Source: Hedera helix (taxonomy: Eukaryota; Streptophyta; Magnoliopsida; Apiales; Araliaceae). From it: 64,000 nt of DNA. The stretch is taken from contig OX359282.1 in NCBI GenBank assembly GCA_947179155.2, positions 25,269,221 through 25,333,220 of the forward strand. The letters run 5' to 3'. The notes beneath the pieces are model-generated. The model saw only the letters and a program-made list of their open reading frames with translations. It was not told the DNA's origin and made no database searches. This document shows positions 34,756 through 46,850 of the stretch, piece after piece (the stretch's first letter is position 1; every line of letters starts with the position of its first letter). The position numbers were made by a program, and so were the translations under genes.

Positions 34756-35133
34756 GTGGAAGAAATTGTTGGGGAAATAGATAAGGAGAATTTAGTTGAT
34801 ACAAGTACAAATAATTTAGAGTTAAAGAAAGAAGAAGAAATTGAGCTGAAACAAGATTTGAAGGAGGCTATGGCTACATTAAATTCTTTGTCTATAACTT
34901 TAGATATTAATGCAATTATTTCTAGTTTATTGCCTGTTACTCATTACAAATTTTTATATTCTGTTTTGCAGGTTCCCATCCCAAATTTGAAGACTTTCTC
35001 CAATTATCTCCAATACTTATTCGTTGAAGATGGAGTAAAACTTTCATATCAACCGCAAGATAGATTGAATCTACCTATGAAGGATAACGTGATGGATGGG
35101 CTACTCAAAATTCATGAAGTTGGAGTGACGTAG
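34756..35133 (+). CDS. Uncharacterised ORF of the array element, copy 2 (125 aa)
   Basis: Homologue of the 31412 ORF, starting MEEIVGEIDKENLVDTSTNN and ending LLKIHEVGVT. It is followed by a homopolymer A run and TTGCCTCCAATGGGAG, similar to the GGCAACCCAA words that follow the coding region in Athila-type elements. Function unknown. Confidence 0.5.
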   Translation: MEEIVGEIDKENLVDTSTNNLELKKEEEIELKQDLKEAMATLNSLSITLDINAIISSLLPVTHYKFLYSVLQVPIPNLKTFSNYLQYLFVEDGVKLSYQPQDRLNLPMKDNVMDGLLKIHEVGVT

Positions 35134-36474
35134 TATTTTGGCATGCTGTCCAGCCAATGACAACAAAAAAAAAAAAAAAAAAACAAAGGGGTTGCCTCCA
35201 ATGGGAGTTTAATTTTTTTCCTTTTATTTTTTTGCATTTATTTTTTAGTTATTTGTGCCTTTTTTTGCATTTTAGTTTTCATTTAAGACAATGTAAATTT
35301 TAAGTGTGGGGGAAGAGATTTAGGATATTTTTTATTTTTAGGAAATTTTTAAAAATTTTAAATTTCTGAATTTTACAGATATATCCACTGCAAACTCTCA
35401 CGAGACAAAACTCGTCCACTTGGGGTTTAAAGACTTATTGCACGTGTTAAGTGTAATCGTATTTCCTACGAAAATGGGATAATTTTTTTTACTATGTTAT
35501 TATTTTTAGGATGTGTCACTTGAGCAATGAGTTAATTGGATTTTAATTTTTAGCCAATGATAAAATTTTAATTTTTATTTAATAAATTTTGGAAAAGGGA
35601 TAAAAAATTTGTTAGTTTGAATTTTTGACTTATTATTTGTTATTATTTTGTTTGAGATCCTTTAAATTTCTATGCACTTATATACATTTGTTTGAGCTGT
35701 TTTTAATTTAAAGAAAATTTATGTGATTAAATACTTATGAAAGATAGTTTTTTAGCTCTATATATTATTTGATCATTATTTGAAGTGAAATATAAGGCAA
35801 AATTTGGGTGAGATAATTTAGGTAATTTTTCAATGATTGTTAAATTGAAAGAAAATATAATTATGTGTTAGGTTAAGATTAAGCGTAAAACTCACTCACT
35901 CATAAACACATGAAAAAATGAGATGGAGCATAAAATGCATTCACCAAGGCAGAAAGAAAAAAAGAATGGGATGAAGAATAAAATGTACACATTTAAAATA
36001 AGAAAAAATGAAAAAAAGAAGTACTTGAAAAAAAATTATTATTAATAATCCTAGTGTGTTTATCAAGATTAAAAATATTTTAATCTTCTAATTATATTTG
36101 TCTATATTAGTGGAAAGTGATATGAAAAATAAGAGTATAGAGTTTTGTTGTTAAACTCACAATTTTTTATATCTTTTATGAGGTATTTAATTATGTGAAC
36201 GGATCTAAGTTTTTTTTGTTAGTTTGATACATTTGGAGTCACACACACATGAAGGGTCTTGAATAATGTAAAATTAATAAATATGTTAAAATTTTGAATT
36301 TTGCATGTTTTGAAAAATAAAATTGAATTATCATTTGAATTTTTTTTTTAGTCTAATGTTGAAATTCATATTAATTTGTTGTTCAGGTATGTCGTTTGAT
36401 TATTAGTGTTATTTTTATAGTTTTTATTATTGTTTTTTTTTTAGGACAAACAAAGATTTAAGTGTTGGGATATT
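35134..36474 (+). mobile_element. Internal 3' region of array copy 2
   Basis: Non-coding. It contains GAGACAAAACTCGTCCACTT (35402), repeated GAGATGGAGCATAAAATGCA words (35921) and the polypurine-type AGGACAAACAAAGATTTAAG just before LTR 3. The equivalent segment of copy 3 is 39140-40456. Confidence 0.65.
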
Positions 36475-38001
36475 TGATAAAGAGATTTTTATATCTATTT
36501 ATTAAGTAATTTATGCGTAATTAATTGTGAGTTTTTAAATATTTTTAGTGTTTTAGGTAATTTATTTAATTTTATGCATTGTTATTATTTTTAATTTTAT
36601 TTTGTAGGCAAAATAAAGAAATCAAAATTGAAATGGCAAGATGGTAAATAATTGGAAGCATGTGGCATTTTGGTAATTCCAGCAACAAGGCAGAATTGCG
36701 CCATACGCGTATGGGTATGAAAAGGCTATAGCAACTGTGCATTGAAGCGATGTCGTTTGGTTAACAAGTCAGCAAAGTCCGCACCATGCGCGATCGCGGC
36801 CAGAGAAAAAAAGATTTCGCGTAACGTGCGGGATCAGCCTTATTCAGCAACATAAACCACAAGCGCGGTAACAGTAAAGAAAGAAAAAAAAATTATAAGC
36901 GCGTGGCATGATTTTTCTGGCAGCATTAACGTGTGGGTCCCACCACCTTTTTGGCACATTACTTTAGCAAATTTTCCAGGCGGGTTGCATTGTTCAGCAG
37001 TTTTGTTCCACTTTGTCTTCCACGTGGGTCCAATTGCAAAAATAAAATAAAGTATGAACTTTGTATTTATTTTATTTGGTATTCTAATTTCTATTAGGTT
37101 TTGGATAAATTATGTATTCTATAAATAGAGACTATTAGACATAATTAGGGGCTCTCTCAGGTTTCTCCTATTTCTCTCAATGTTCTTGATTTTCATTATT
37201 TTTATATTATGTTTGGCTAGTTTTCTTAATTAGTTCTAAGGTAATGTTGATCCTTATTTTTAGTTAATGGTTTAATTGAGTTATTATTATTTATTTCTTC
37301 TTATATGAGATGTATTATTGATAATCTATTTTAATTATTTCAATGATATTTGTTTTGATTAATTTAATTATGGCCAGTTAAATTAATTAAACTATATTCA
37401 ACTACTAGATTAAGATATAGTATTAAGGTATCGATATTGTATCTGATTATAAGTAGCGATTAGTGATACATGATTGTGGTCAAAGTTTTGAGTATTGTTA
37501 TGGTTATTTAGAAGGCAAGTTAAATAATCTGCGATTGTGTGATTATTGCTTGGAATAATCTAATTCTCTAATTCTTAACGCTACTATTATATTAAATCTA
37601 GCTGATAGTTCTAGGTTGTATGATAGTTAGGGTCTAGAGAGGGCGGTTGTCACATTAGATTTAAAACCTAAGGGAAATTTTGGGTAATTAACGATTGTTG
37701 TTATCTAGGGTTATTAATTTAATTGAATGATGAATATTGGCTAACCTGATTATACTATTGTTGTGAAAAGGTGTTACTAAACTGAATAACTGAAGTCTTT
37801 AATTTTATGAGTTAATTTTATTAGTTTATTTTTGCTTATTTAGTTAATTATAATTAATTCAAAACCCTCAATTTAGTTTACATTGCATAAAAATAAAATA
37901 ATCATTCTTTGTGGGATCGACTCTTGTTTGTCACTATACTGAATTTTGTGTTCATAGAGTAAAAGTAAGGATTAATTTTAGAGTGTTAACGACAGCTTCT
38001 A
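36475..38001 (+). mobile_element. Array LTR 3
   Basis: Full-length 1.53-kb LTR, TGATAAAGAGATTTTTATAT to CTTCTA, followed by the PBS variant TGGCACCGCTGCCG. CTATAAATAGAGAC at about 37120. Confidence 0.75.
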
Positions 38002-38121
38002 AATTTTGGCACCGCTGCCGAAGAGTGATTTTAATTTATTTTTGTGCTTTTGTAAACTTTATTTTAATTTAGTAATTTTTCTTAGATTTTATTTTTTCTA
38101 GTTTTTCATAGTTTAATTGAG

Positions 38122-39017
38122 TTGTGCAGGTTAAGGATGGAAGTCATGCTTGATTATGTTAATGAGGTAAATATATCTTCTCACAAGCAACAAAGTAATA
38201 GTCTAACTTCATTTATTTATCAAATGGTTGTAGGTACTTGTAGGATTTGTGCAGTAATAGGACACCCAACTGATATGTGTCGAAAGCTTCGAGAGGAGTC
38301 TTATGAACAAATCAATGCAGCTGGTGGTTTCCTTAGTTAACCAGAAAGGAGATATGATCCCTATTCAATCACGTATAAGTCAGTATGGATGGATCATCAT
38401 AATTTTAGCTATGAGAATCCACTAGTGAATTGACATACAAATCAAAACTTTCCAAATAATTCACAGTACAAACAACCATATCCCCAACAACAACACAGCC
38501 AATCGTCTAATTATTATATGTCTTTAGAAGATATGTTTAAAGCTTTCACGACTCAGGCACAACAATTCTAACAAGAGACAAAAACTTTCATATATAATTT
38601 GGAGACGCAAATGAGTCAGCTTGCTACTACAGTTAGTCAATTAGATTTTCAAGGGTCATTCCTTACATCGCCGACGCAAGAGAAAGCATACAACATCAGT
38701 ACAGAAACGGACAGTATCAATGTAGACAATGATATTCATTGTCGCGATGTCATGCTTAAGGTGGAGGAAATTTTGGGAAAATAGATAAGGAGAATTTAGA
38801 GGATGCAAGTACAAACAATTTGGAGTTAAAGAAAGAAGAAGAAATTGAGCTGAAACAAGATTTGAAGGGGGTTGTGGCTGCATTAAATTCTTTGCCAATG
38901 ACTTTAGATAATAATGCAATTATTTTCATTCCATTGCCTGTTACTCATTACAAATTTTTATCTTCTGTTTTGCAGGTTCCAATTATCTCTAGTACTTATT
39001 TGTTGAAGATGGAGTAA
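38122..39017 (+). pseudogene. Gag-like region, copy 3
   Basis: Reads RMEVMLDYVNEVN and knuckle CRICAVIGHPTDMC, then stops after GGFLS (TAA 38338-38340). The frame continues with METQMSQLATTVSQLDFQGS from 38599, keeping the CAG that copies 1 and 2 have lost to TAG. The downstream unknown ORF is frameshifted near 38780 and internally shortened near 38980. Confidence 0.7.
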
Positions 39018-40456
39018 AACTTTCATATCAACCGCAAGATAGATTGAATCTACCTATGAAGGATAACGTGATGGATGGGCTACTCAAAATTCATGAAGTT
39101 GAAGTGACGTAATACTTTGGCATGCTGTCGAGGCAATGACAAAAAAAAAAAAAAAGGGTTGCTTGGGAGGGAACCCAAAGGGAGTTTAATTTTTTTTCTT
39201 TTATTTTTTTGCATTTATATTTTAGTTAGTTGTGCCGTTTTTTTGTATTTTAATTTACATTAAGGATACTGTAAATTTTAAATGTGGGTGAAGGGATTTA
39301 GGATATTTGTTTTATTTTTAGAAAAATTTAAAAAATTTAAACTTTTGAATTTTGTGGGTATATTCACTGCAAACTCTTACGAGACAAAACTTGTCCACTT
39401 GGAGTTTTAAAACTTGTTGGACATGTTAAGTGTAATCGTGTTTCCTACGAAAATGGGGTAAATTTTTTTTATTATTATTTTTAAGATGTGTCACTTGAGC
39501 AATGAGTTAATTGAATTTTAATTTTTAGCCAGTAATAAAAATTTTATTTTTATTTAATAACTTTTGAAAAGGGGATACATTTTTACTTAATTTGAATTTT
39601 TGACTTATTGTTTGTTATTATTTTGTTTGAGATACTTTAAATTTTTATGCACTTATATCCATTTGTTTGAACTAGTTTTAATTTATAGAAAATTTATGTG
39701 GTTAAATGATTTTGGAAGATATTTTTTAGCTCTATATATTATTTGATTATTATTTGAAGTGAAATATAAGGCAAAATCTATTTTGGGAGAGATAATTTAG
39801 GTAATTTTTCTAGGATTGTTAAATTAAAAAAAAAAGATAATTATGTGTTGGGTTGAGATGTAGCGTAAAACGCACTCACTCATAAATATATGAAAAAGTG
39901 AGATGGGGCATAAAATGCACTCACCAAGGCAGAAAGAAAAAAAAAGAATGAGATTGAGCATAAAATACACCCATTTAAAATAAGAAAAAATGAAAAAAAA
40001 AATACTTGAAAAAAATTTAATATTAATAATCTTAGTGTGTTTATCAAAATGAAAAACCTTTTGATCTTTTAATTATATTTGTCTGTATTAGGGGAAAGTG
40101 ATATGAAAAATAAGAATATAGAGTTTTGTTGTTAAACTAACCCTTTTTTGATATCTTTTATGAAGTATTTAATTATGTGAGTGGATCTAAGTTTTTTTTT
40201 GTTAGTTTAATACATTTGGATTCACACACACACGAAGGGTCTTAAATAAAGTAAGATTAATAAATATGTTAAAATTTTGAATTTTGCATGTTTCGAAATT
40301 TTCTTTGAGTTATCATTTTTTTTAAAAAAATAAGGCTAATGTTAAAATTCATATTGATTTGATAATCAGGTATGTCGTTTAATTATTAATTTTATTTTTA
40401 TAGTTTTTATTCCTGTTTTGCTTGAGGACAAACAAAGATTTAAGTGTGTGGGTATT

Positions 40457-42016
40457 TGATAAAAAAAAATTATATCTATTTATTAAGTATTTTATGCTTA
40501 ATTAATTGTGAGTTTTTATTTATTTTTTTTGTTTTAGGTAATTTATTTAATTTTATGCGTTGTTATTATTTTTAGTAATTTTATATTATTTTTATATTAT
40601 TTTTAATTTTATTTTGTAGTTAAAATAAAGAAATCAAAATTCAAATGGCAAGATGATAAATAATTGGAAGCATGTGGCATTTTGGTGATTACAGCAACAA
40701 AGCAAAATTGCGCCATGCGCGCATGGGTTTTAAAAGGCTATAGCAACTGTGCATTGAAGCGACGCCGTTTGGTTAACACGTTAGCAGAATTTGTGCCATG
40801 CGCGGTCGTGGCCAGAGAAAAAAAAAAATCACGCAATGCGCGGGATCAGCCTTATTCAGCAACATAAACCGCATACGCGGTAATAGTAAAGAAAGGAAAA
40901 CAAATTTTGTAAGCGCGTGGCGTGATTATTCTGGCAGCATTAACGTGTGGGTCCCGCCACCTTTTTGGCACATTACTTCAGCAGATTTTCTAGGCGCGCT
41001 GTATTGTTCAGCAGTTTTTTTCCACTTTCTCTTCCGCGTGGGTCCAACAACAGATTAATTAAGGATGATTATATACATGTAATCCGATTGCAAATTGGAA
41101 AAGGAAAATAAAATAGGAACTTTGTAGGTTTTGGATAAATTATGTATTCTATAAATAGAGACTGTTAGACATAATTATGGGCTCTCTCAAGTCTCTTATA
41201 TCTCTCTCAATTCTCTTGTATATTATTTTCATTATTTTTCTATTATGTTTGGCTAGTTTTTTTATTCAGTTCTAACGGAATGTTGAAACTTATTTTCAGT
41301 TAATGGTTTAATTGAGTTGTTATTATTATATATTTCTTTTTATATGAAATTTATTATTGATAATCTATTTTAATTGTTTGAATAATATTTGTTTCGATTA
41401 ACTTAATTATGACTAGTTAAATTAATTAAACTATATTAAGATATAGTATTAAGCAAACGATATTGTATTTGATCATAAGTAGTGATTAGTTATACATGAT
41501 TGTGGTCAAAAATTTTAGTATTGCTATGATTATTAAGAAGACAATTTAAATAATCTGCGATTGTGTGATTATTGCTTGGAATAATCTAATTCTCTAATTC
41601 TTAACGCTACTATTATATTAAATCTAGACTGATAATTCTAGGTTGTATAATAGTTAGGGTCTAGTGGGGGGCGGTTGTCACATTAGATTTTAAACCTAAG
41701 GGAAATTTCAGATAATTAACGATTGTTGTTATCTATGATTATTAATTTCATTGAATAATGAATATTGGCTAACTTGATTATACTATTATTGTGAAAATGT
41801 GATACTGAACTTAAGAATTGAATTTTTAATTTATTAGTTAATTTTATTTGTTTATTTAGATAATTATAATTAATTCAAAACCCCCATTTTAGTTTACATT
41901 GCATAAAAATAAATTATTCACTCTCTGTGGGATCGACCTTTGCTTGTCACTATACTGAATTTTGTGTTCATAGAGTAAAACTAAAGATTAAATTTGGAGT
42001 GTTAACGATAGTTTCA
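40457..42016 (+). mobile_element. Array LTR 4
   Basis: Starts TGATAAAAAAAAATTATATC and ends before the PBS TGGCGCCGCTCCCGG at 42023. It lacks a short segment after GGAACTTTGTA (about 41127) that the other LTRs carry. Confidence 0.7.
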
Positions 42017-42370
42017 AAATTTTGGCGCCGCTCCCGGAGAGTTATTTTAATTTACTTTTGTGTTTTTGTAAACTTTATTTTAATTTAGTAATTTTTCTTA
42101 GATTTTATTTTTTTTCTCTAGTTTTTCATAGTTTAATTGAGTTGTGCATGTTAAGGATGGAAGTAATGCCTGATTATATTAATGAGATAAATATTTCTTC
42201 TCATGAGCAACAAACTGATAGTCTAACTTCTTTTGTTTATCAAATGGTTGTAGGTACTTATAAGATTTGTGCGATAATAGGACACTCAACTGATATGTGT
42301 CGATGATTCGAGAGGAGTTCTATGAACAAATTAATGCAGCTGGTGATTTCCTTGGTCAAACATAAATGAG
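42017..42370 (+). mobile_element. Array internal copy 4, truncated
   Basis: Carries the 5' internal leader and RMEVMPDYINEIN, then the knuckle start with a cysteine lost (TYKICAIIGHSTDMC instead of TCRIC). Homology ends after GGTCAAACATAAATGAGATA. Confidence 0.65.
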
Positions 42371-42526
42371 ATATGATATTATGATACATTTTAGTTCAGT
42401 TCAGTAATATTATGTATTCGTATTATAGTTCAGTTCAGTTGGTTTTGTTATTTGTTTTAGTTCTTGATTTTGCACTCTATACCCGTATTGGGTAATTGGC
42501 TCATGTAGTATTTTTCTTCTGACAGG
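42371..42526. other. Host sequence left of solo LTR G
   Basis: TTAGTTCAGTTCAGT words are repeated; the sequence ends CTTCTGACAGG and continues in register at 47614 after LTR G. It resembles the 3' part of a copia-type LTR, but no other end was found. Confidence 0.35.
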
Positions 42527-45500
42527 TGTCACGCCCCCAAATCTGGGTCTTCTTAACCCCGAATCCAGTGTTGACGGTACAACCTCATTCCTAATAGATA
42601 CAACATTTATCTATAATATAAATGTTAAAACACAAATTTATTTAAAACTTTTACATCATTATTCATTTCATTTCCTCCTTGAATCGAAATCTTTATATAC
42701 ATTTATTCGACTCAGATCATATAAATTATGACCTAATTTATTACAACAAGTATGACAACCTGTCACTCATATCCATAAATGAACAGCTCCCCACATTGTT
42801 ACATAATAGTATTAAAGTTTAACCTAAACTTACATTATTGCCTACTTTGACAACACTGTTTACCCCCAAAAAGGGTTTTATTAAAATATACTATAATTAT
42901 CACATTGAGGTCTTATCGTCAAACTTAACTTCGATCCCGTCAAAGTCGTTATACATTTCTTGATTCTGGGCCTTTACCGCAACCTCAGGTGTCTCGCAGT
43001 TAGTTGAAAATATTTATTTAAGCAAAAATGAGCAAGACGGTTCAACAAATTCAACAGTTTTACATAACCCATAATTTATGCATCATGCATACTTATCAAT
43101 ATAGCCATGTATGATAATTTATACATGTGGATGTACTAAAACATAATTCATGATTCACATTATCATGTTTTTTATTTTTACAAGTTATTCAGTTCAAAAA
43201 GAAGAGTTAACTCAACTTATCAGTTGAACAACAACAGTTCATCACATTATGACATATAAACACGTTAACACATATCACACATAATAATAGTTAACATGTA
43301 AGAACAAGTTCTGAAAAACTTACCTTCACCGCTTTACGGCTTACCGCTACCATTTTACGTTCCTTACACAACCTATACTGTATGTGAGATCGATAATAAA
43401 AATCAGTCAATACAGGATCTCAGGGTTAATCTTATTTTAAGACCTTATTTTAGTTTATTATTCATTGTACTGTCATTATTGACATTCAATTGCATTATTT
43501 ATATAACCTTGTTACAAGTTCCATTTTCATCACCACATATACAAATTTATCGCACTTGTAGTTTCTTTTATATGCCACACTGTGCAACAAACCATACATA
43601 GTTAAATAACTACTCTAGGTCCATTTAGCTTAGTTTAGGCAAAAGTAATACTAAGTTATCCCAACTATAAAACATTTCTTTAACTAGTTTTTTTATACCA
43701 ACATTAGATTTCTTACCAAATTTGATGTACAATTGTGGGTCATTTAATACCTCAATATGATTATATATCATAGTTATAATATACAATTTACCTCACCATT
43801 CACAAAATTACAAAATTCAAATTTCTGTAAATTTTGGTTATTTCTCACTTTATGATTTTCATGGTAGTTTTGAAATTTTAATTTCATTTCTCTTAACTCA
43901 AATGCCATCCTTTTCGGACGTAAATTTAGAACTTATATCATAGTATTTTATAAAAAATTGAGTTGGCCAAAATCAGTTCATTAAGACCCTCAAACACTGC
44001 CAAATTTGAGACTTGAGAATATTCTGTTTTCTATAAAATTGGTGAATTTTCAGCCCAATTTGGAGATTTTTAACTCCCTTGTTATAACTCCGATTAGGTT
44101 CAATTTTGGACAGCATGTAATCCATACTACATAGTCTTTTTTTTAAAATATGGCATTTCAGAAAACAGGTTGCTACGACACAGAAACAGTGGCTCGAAAC
44201 AGCCAGATCAGAACAGATTTCAAACTTAACTTTTTGCAGATTTTGCAGAACTTTGTTTTTCATACCCACTTTGAGGAATTTTAACTCAGTCGTTATGACT
44301 CCAATTGCTATCATTCTTGGACCTAAATGTAGTCTTTACTACATAGTATTTCTCAAAAATTTTACTTGGCTAGAATCAGTTCATTGGGCCTCAAAACAAA
44401 GGCTTGAATCTGCCTGTTCATAACAGATTTCTACATGGACTGTTTTGGTTCTAAGTTCCTTAAATCTCTTTTTGGCTCATCTATCCATCCCAGTCACTTG
44501 GGATATCATTAATACACCACAAGAACAAGATTACAACTTCTTGATTTCAAAAAAAAAATTAACACATAGCACTAAATTGTTTAAAACTCACTTTTAACAA
44601 ACTAAGGTTTTAGTTAGTTTATTCTTCATATTAAGATCATTCCAAAACACCCCTTCATATATATGTTGAGTTAATTACATACCTTAGCTTAGTGGGTTCA
44701 CAATTACAACCATAACTTTAAATTCTTACCAAAAATATTCTCAAACCACACTTTAATATTTTCAAGTTTTTGAAAATATATCTTCTCATTATTGAAATTT
44801 TCTTGGTTTAGACCTTATAATCATCATAGCTTGTAACTTAGTTTACATTAGCAATATCATTGGTCATTCTTTGTTCATATATATGAATTCAACAATTAAA
44901 TTCACACTTTGAACAAGTCTTGATCAAAATCGGTTCATTTAGGCATTATATCAAACATGTGATATGCATACTTGTATAACCAACATGTTAATAACACCAT
45001 GAACACCAACCTTGTCCCTCAATGGATCCACCGTGATCCCAAATCACAACACAACATCCTCCCACAGCAACACAATCAAAGATAACCATGAACATAAACT
45101 AATTAAAAGTTAAATGTACATTCTTATACCTTTGAGCTTAATGGTCTTTGCTTGACTTGTTTAATGGTTAAGCTTATTAATTAGAGCTGCTAGACTTCCT
45201 TCTTCCTGCCGGTCCTCCTCATTTTCTACAGGTTAGACTTAACATTATACAAACGGTGAAGAGGGGTTATGGCATACATGGCTGGTATTAATAGAGTTAT
45301 TCCGCTCCTTCCTACAGCTGCAAAGCTCAGCCATATTGGCCCCTACAGCACCCCTATTCCTGCCCCTAATCAGTCTACAACATCACCTCCATTGACCCCA
45401 AGAAGAGCTGCCGAACTGCATACCTAGAGCAGCCTAAATAACACTTCTCTCTTGTCCACACAATCACATCTCACTGCACATTACGTGCTCCTGGTCCCCT

Positions 45501-46134
45501 GCCTCTTGTCCCAAATTAAGAGTCAAAATTGATCAAGTCATATCAGCGACTTTTAGAGTTTGAGCTGTTACGATGGGTATTTTTGTATTGGACCTTGGGC
45601 TGCCGAAAAAATGACTGGTATGAATCCTCAAGATTGCTACTTATTTAATTTGCATTAATCCAAGATGAAGCTTTTGAATTGGGCTGAGGTAAACCAGCCA
45701 TCAGGCTGCCGAAATGGGTGATCTTATACAACCTTGTTGGGTCCTAATTACTCATAGCCTTGGGCTTGGTAGAGACAACAAATTATGCTCCTAACACTCC
45801 CACCCAAAAATAAGAATTGGGCTAGGTTTTAATTAGGGTCCTTTACAGAAGTATACAACTTTTAAAAAATAATTACAAGAATAATACATTTACAAAATAA
45901 TTACAAAAAGAGTGCAAATACAATAATCACATTAATTATTCAATTTTACAAATCTCTTAAATTAAGGAGAAGTAAATTAAATTACACAAATCCCTTAAAT
46001 CAAGGAAAATTAAATTCTACAAATTTTTTAAATCAAGGAGAAGTAAATTAAATTACTTCAATTCAATTTCTCTATCTCTCTCTCTTACTTTGACTCCACC
46101 TTCTTTCTCGCCGAAGTCTGCAAAAGATAACCAG

Positions 46135-46510
46135 TAATCAACTTTTAATACAAAGGTAACCAAACTTTAATATAAAAGGTAACCAACCTTAAATACAAAG
46201 GTAACCAGTAACTAACTTTTAATACAAAGGTAACCAAACTTTAATATAAAGGTAACCAACCTTTAATACAAAGGTAATCAAACCTTAATACAAGGGTAAC
46301 CAACCTAAATACAAAGGTAACCAAAACTAGTTACTACACATTCAGAAATTAGTTACTTCCATACTAGTGTTTGGTTACCTATATACTATTGTATGGTTAC
46401 CTAAATTTACTAAACGAAAACTTTAATACAAAGGTAATCAACCCTTTATATAAAGGTAATCAAATCTTAATACAGGGGTAACCAGGGGTAACCAACCTTT
46501 AATACAAAGG
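46135..46510. repeat. Minisatellite in element H
   Basis: More than ten degenerate copies of a roughly 20-bp unit of the form AAAGGTAACCAACCTTTAAT, with some copies inverted or shortened. Confidence 0.75.
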
Positions 46511-46514
46511 TATT

Positions 46515-46850
46515 CCTCCACCACAACCACCACCACCACCACCATATTCTTCCTCCGCCACAACCACTACCATCTTCTTCTGCCTCTACTACTATCTTCT
46601 TCCTCCGTCATAACCACCACCATTTTCTTCCTCTGCCACAACCACCATCACCGCCACCACCACCATCTTCTTCCTCCGCCACAACTACCACCATAAACGC
46701 AAAGAAAAAAAACGGCGGAGAAAATGGCGGAAGAAGATGGAGAAGATGAAAATGGAGGAAAGAGAAAGCGAAAAATGGAGGAAAGAGAAAGATGGAGAAA
46801 ATGAAAATAGCGGAAGAAGAGAAAATGAAAGAAAGATAAAGATAAGTGAA
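46515..46850. repeat. CCACCA/CTTCTTC tract facing a purine-rich tract
   Basis: The left half is pyrimidine-rich (CACCACCATCTTCTTCCTCC repeated). The right half is its purine-rich counterpart (GGCGGAAGAAGATGGAGAAG). The two can pair into an imperfect hairpin. It might derive from a captured coding fragment, but no protein is recognisable. Confidence 0.5.

Larger units (their letters stand above)
25475..42370 (+). mobile_element. Tandem array of non-autonomous Athila-like LTR elements
   Basis: Four LTRs (about 25475-27096, 32630-33996, 36475-38001, 40457-42016) alternate with internal regions, each LTR followed directly by a primer-binding site of the form TGGCGCCG(C/T)TGCCGG (27102, 34002, 38007 variant, 42023). 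That PBS matches the aspartate-tRNA site used by many plant Ty3-gypsy Athila/Tat-type elements. Repeat period is about 4.0 kb (LTR about 1.55 kb, internal about 2.46 kb). Internal regions hold only gag-like and one uncharacterised ORF, with no protease, RT or integrase. AGGACAAACAAAGATTTAAGTG before LTR 3 and 4 is the polypurine-tract region. The fourth internal region is cut at about 42370. Boundaries are good to about 10 bp. Confidence 0.8.

Noticed and set aside
43973..44314. 113-aa minus-strand ORF
   Set aside because: Inside solo LTR G, without similarity or conservation in the related LTRs A and F.
46135..46510. CRISPR-like regular repeats
   Set aside because: Units are degenerate, directly adjacent without unique spacers, in a plant Mutator-like element; a minisatellite explains them.
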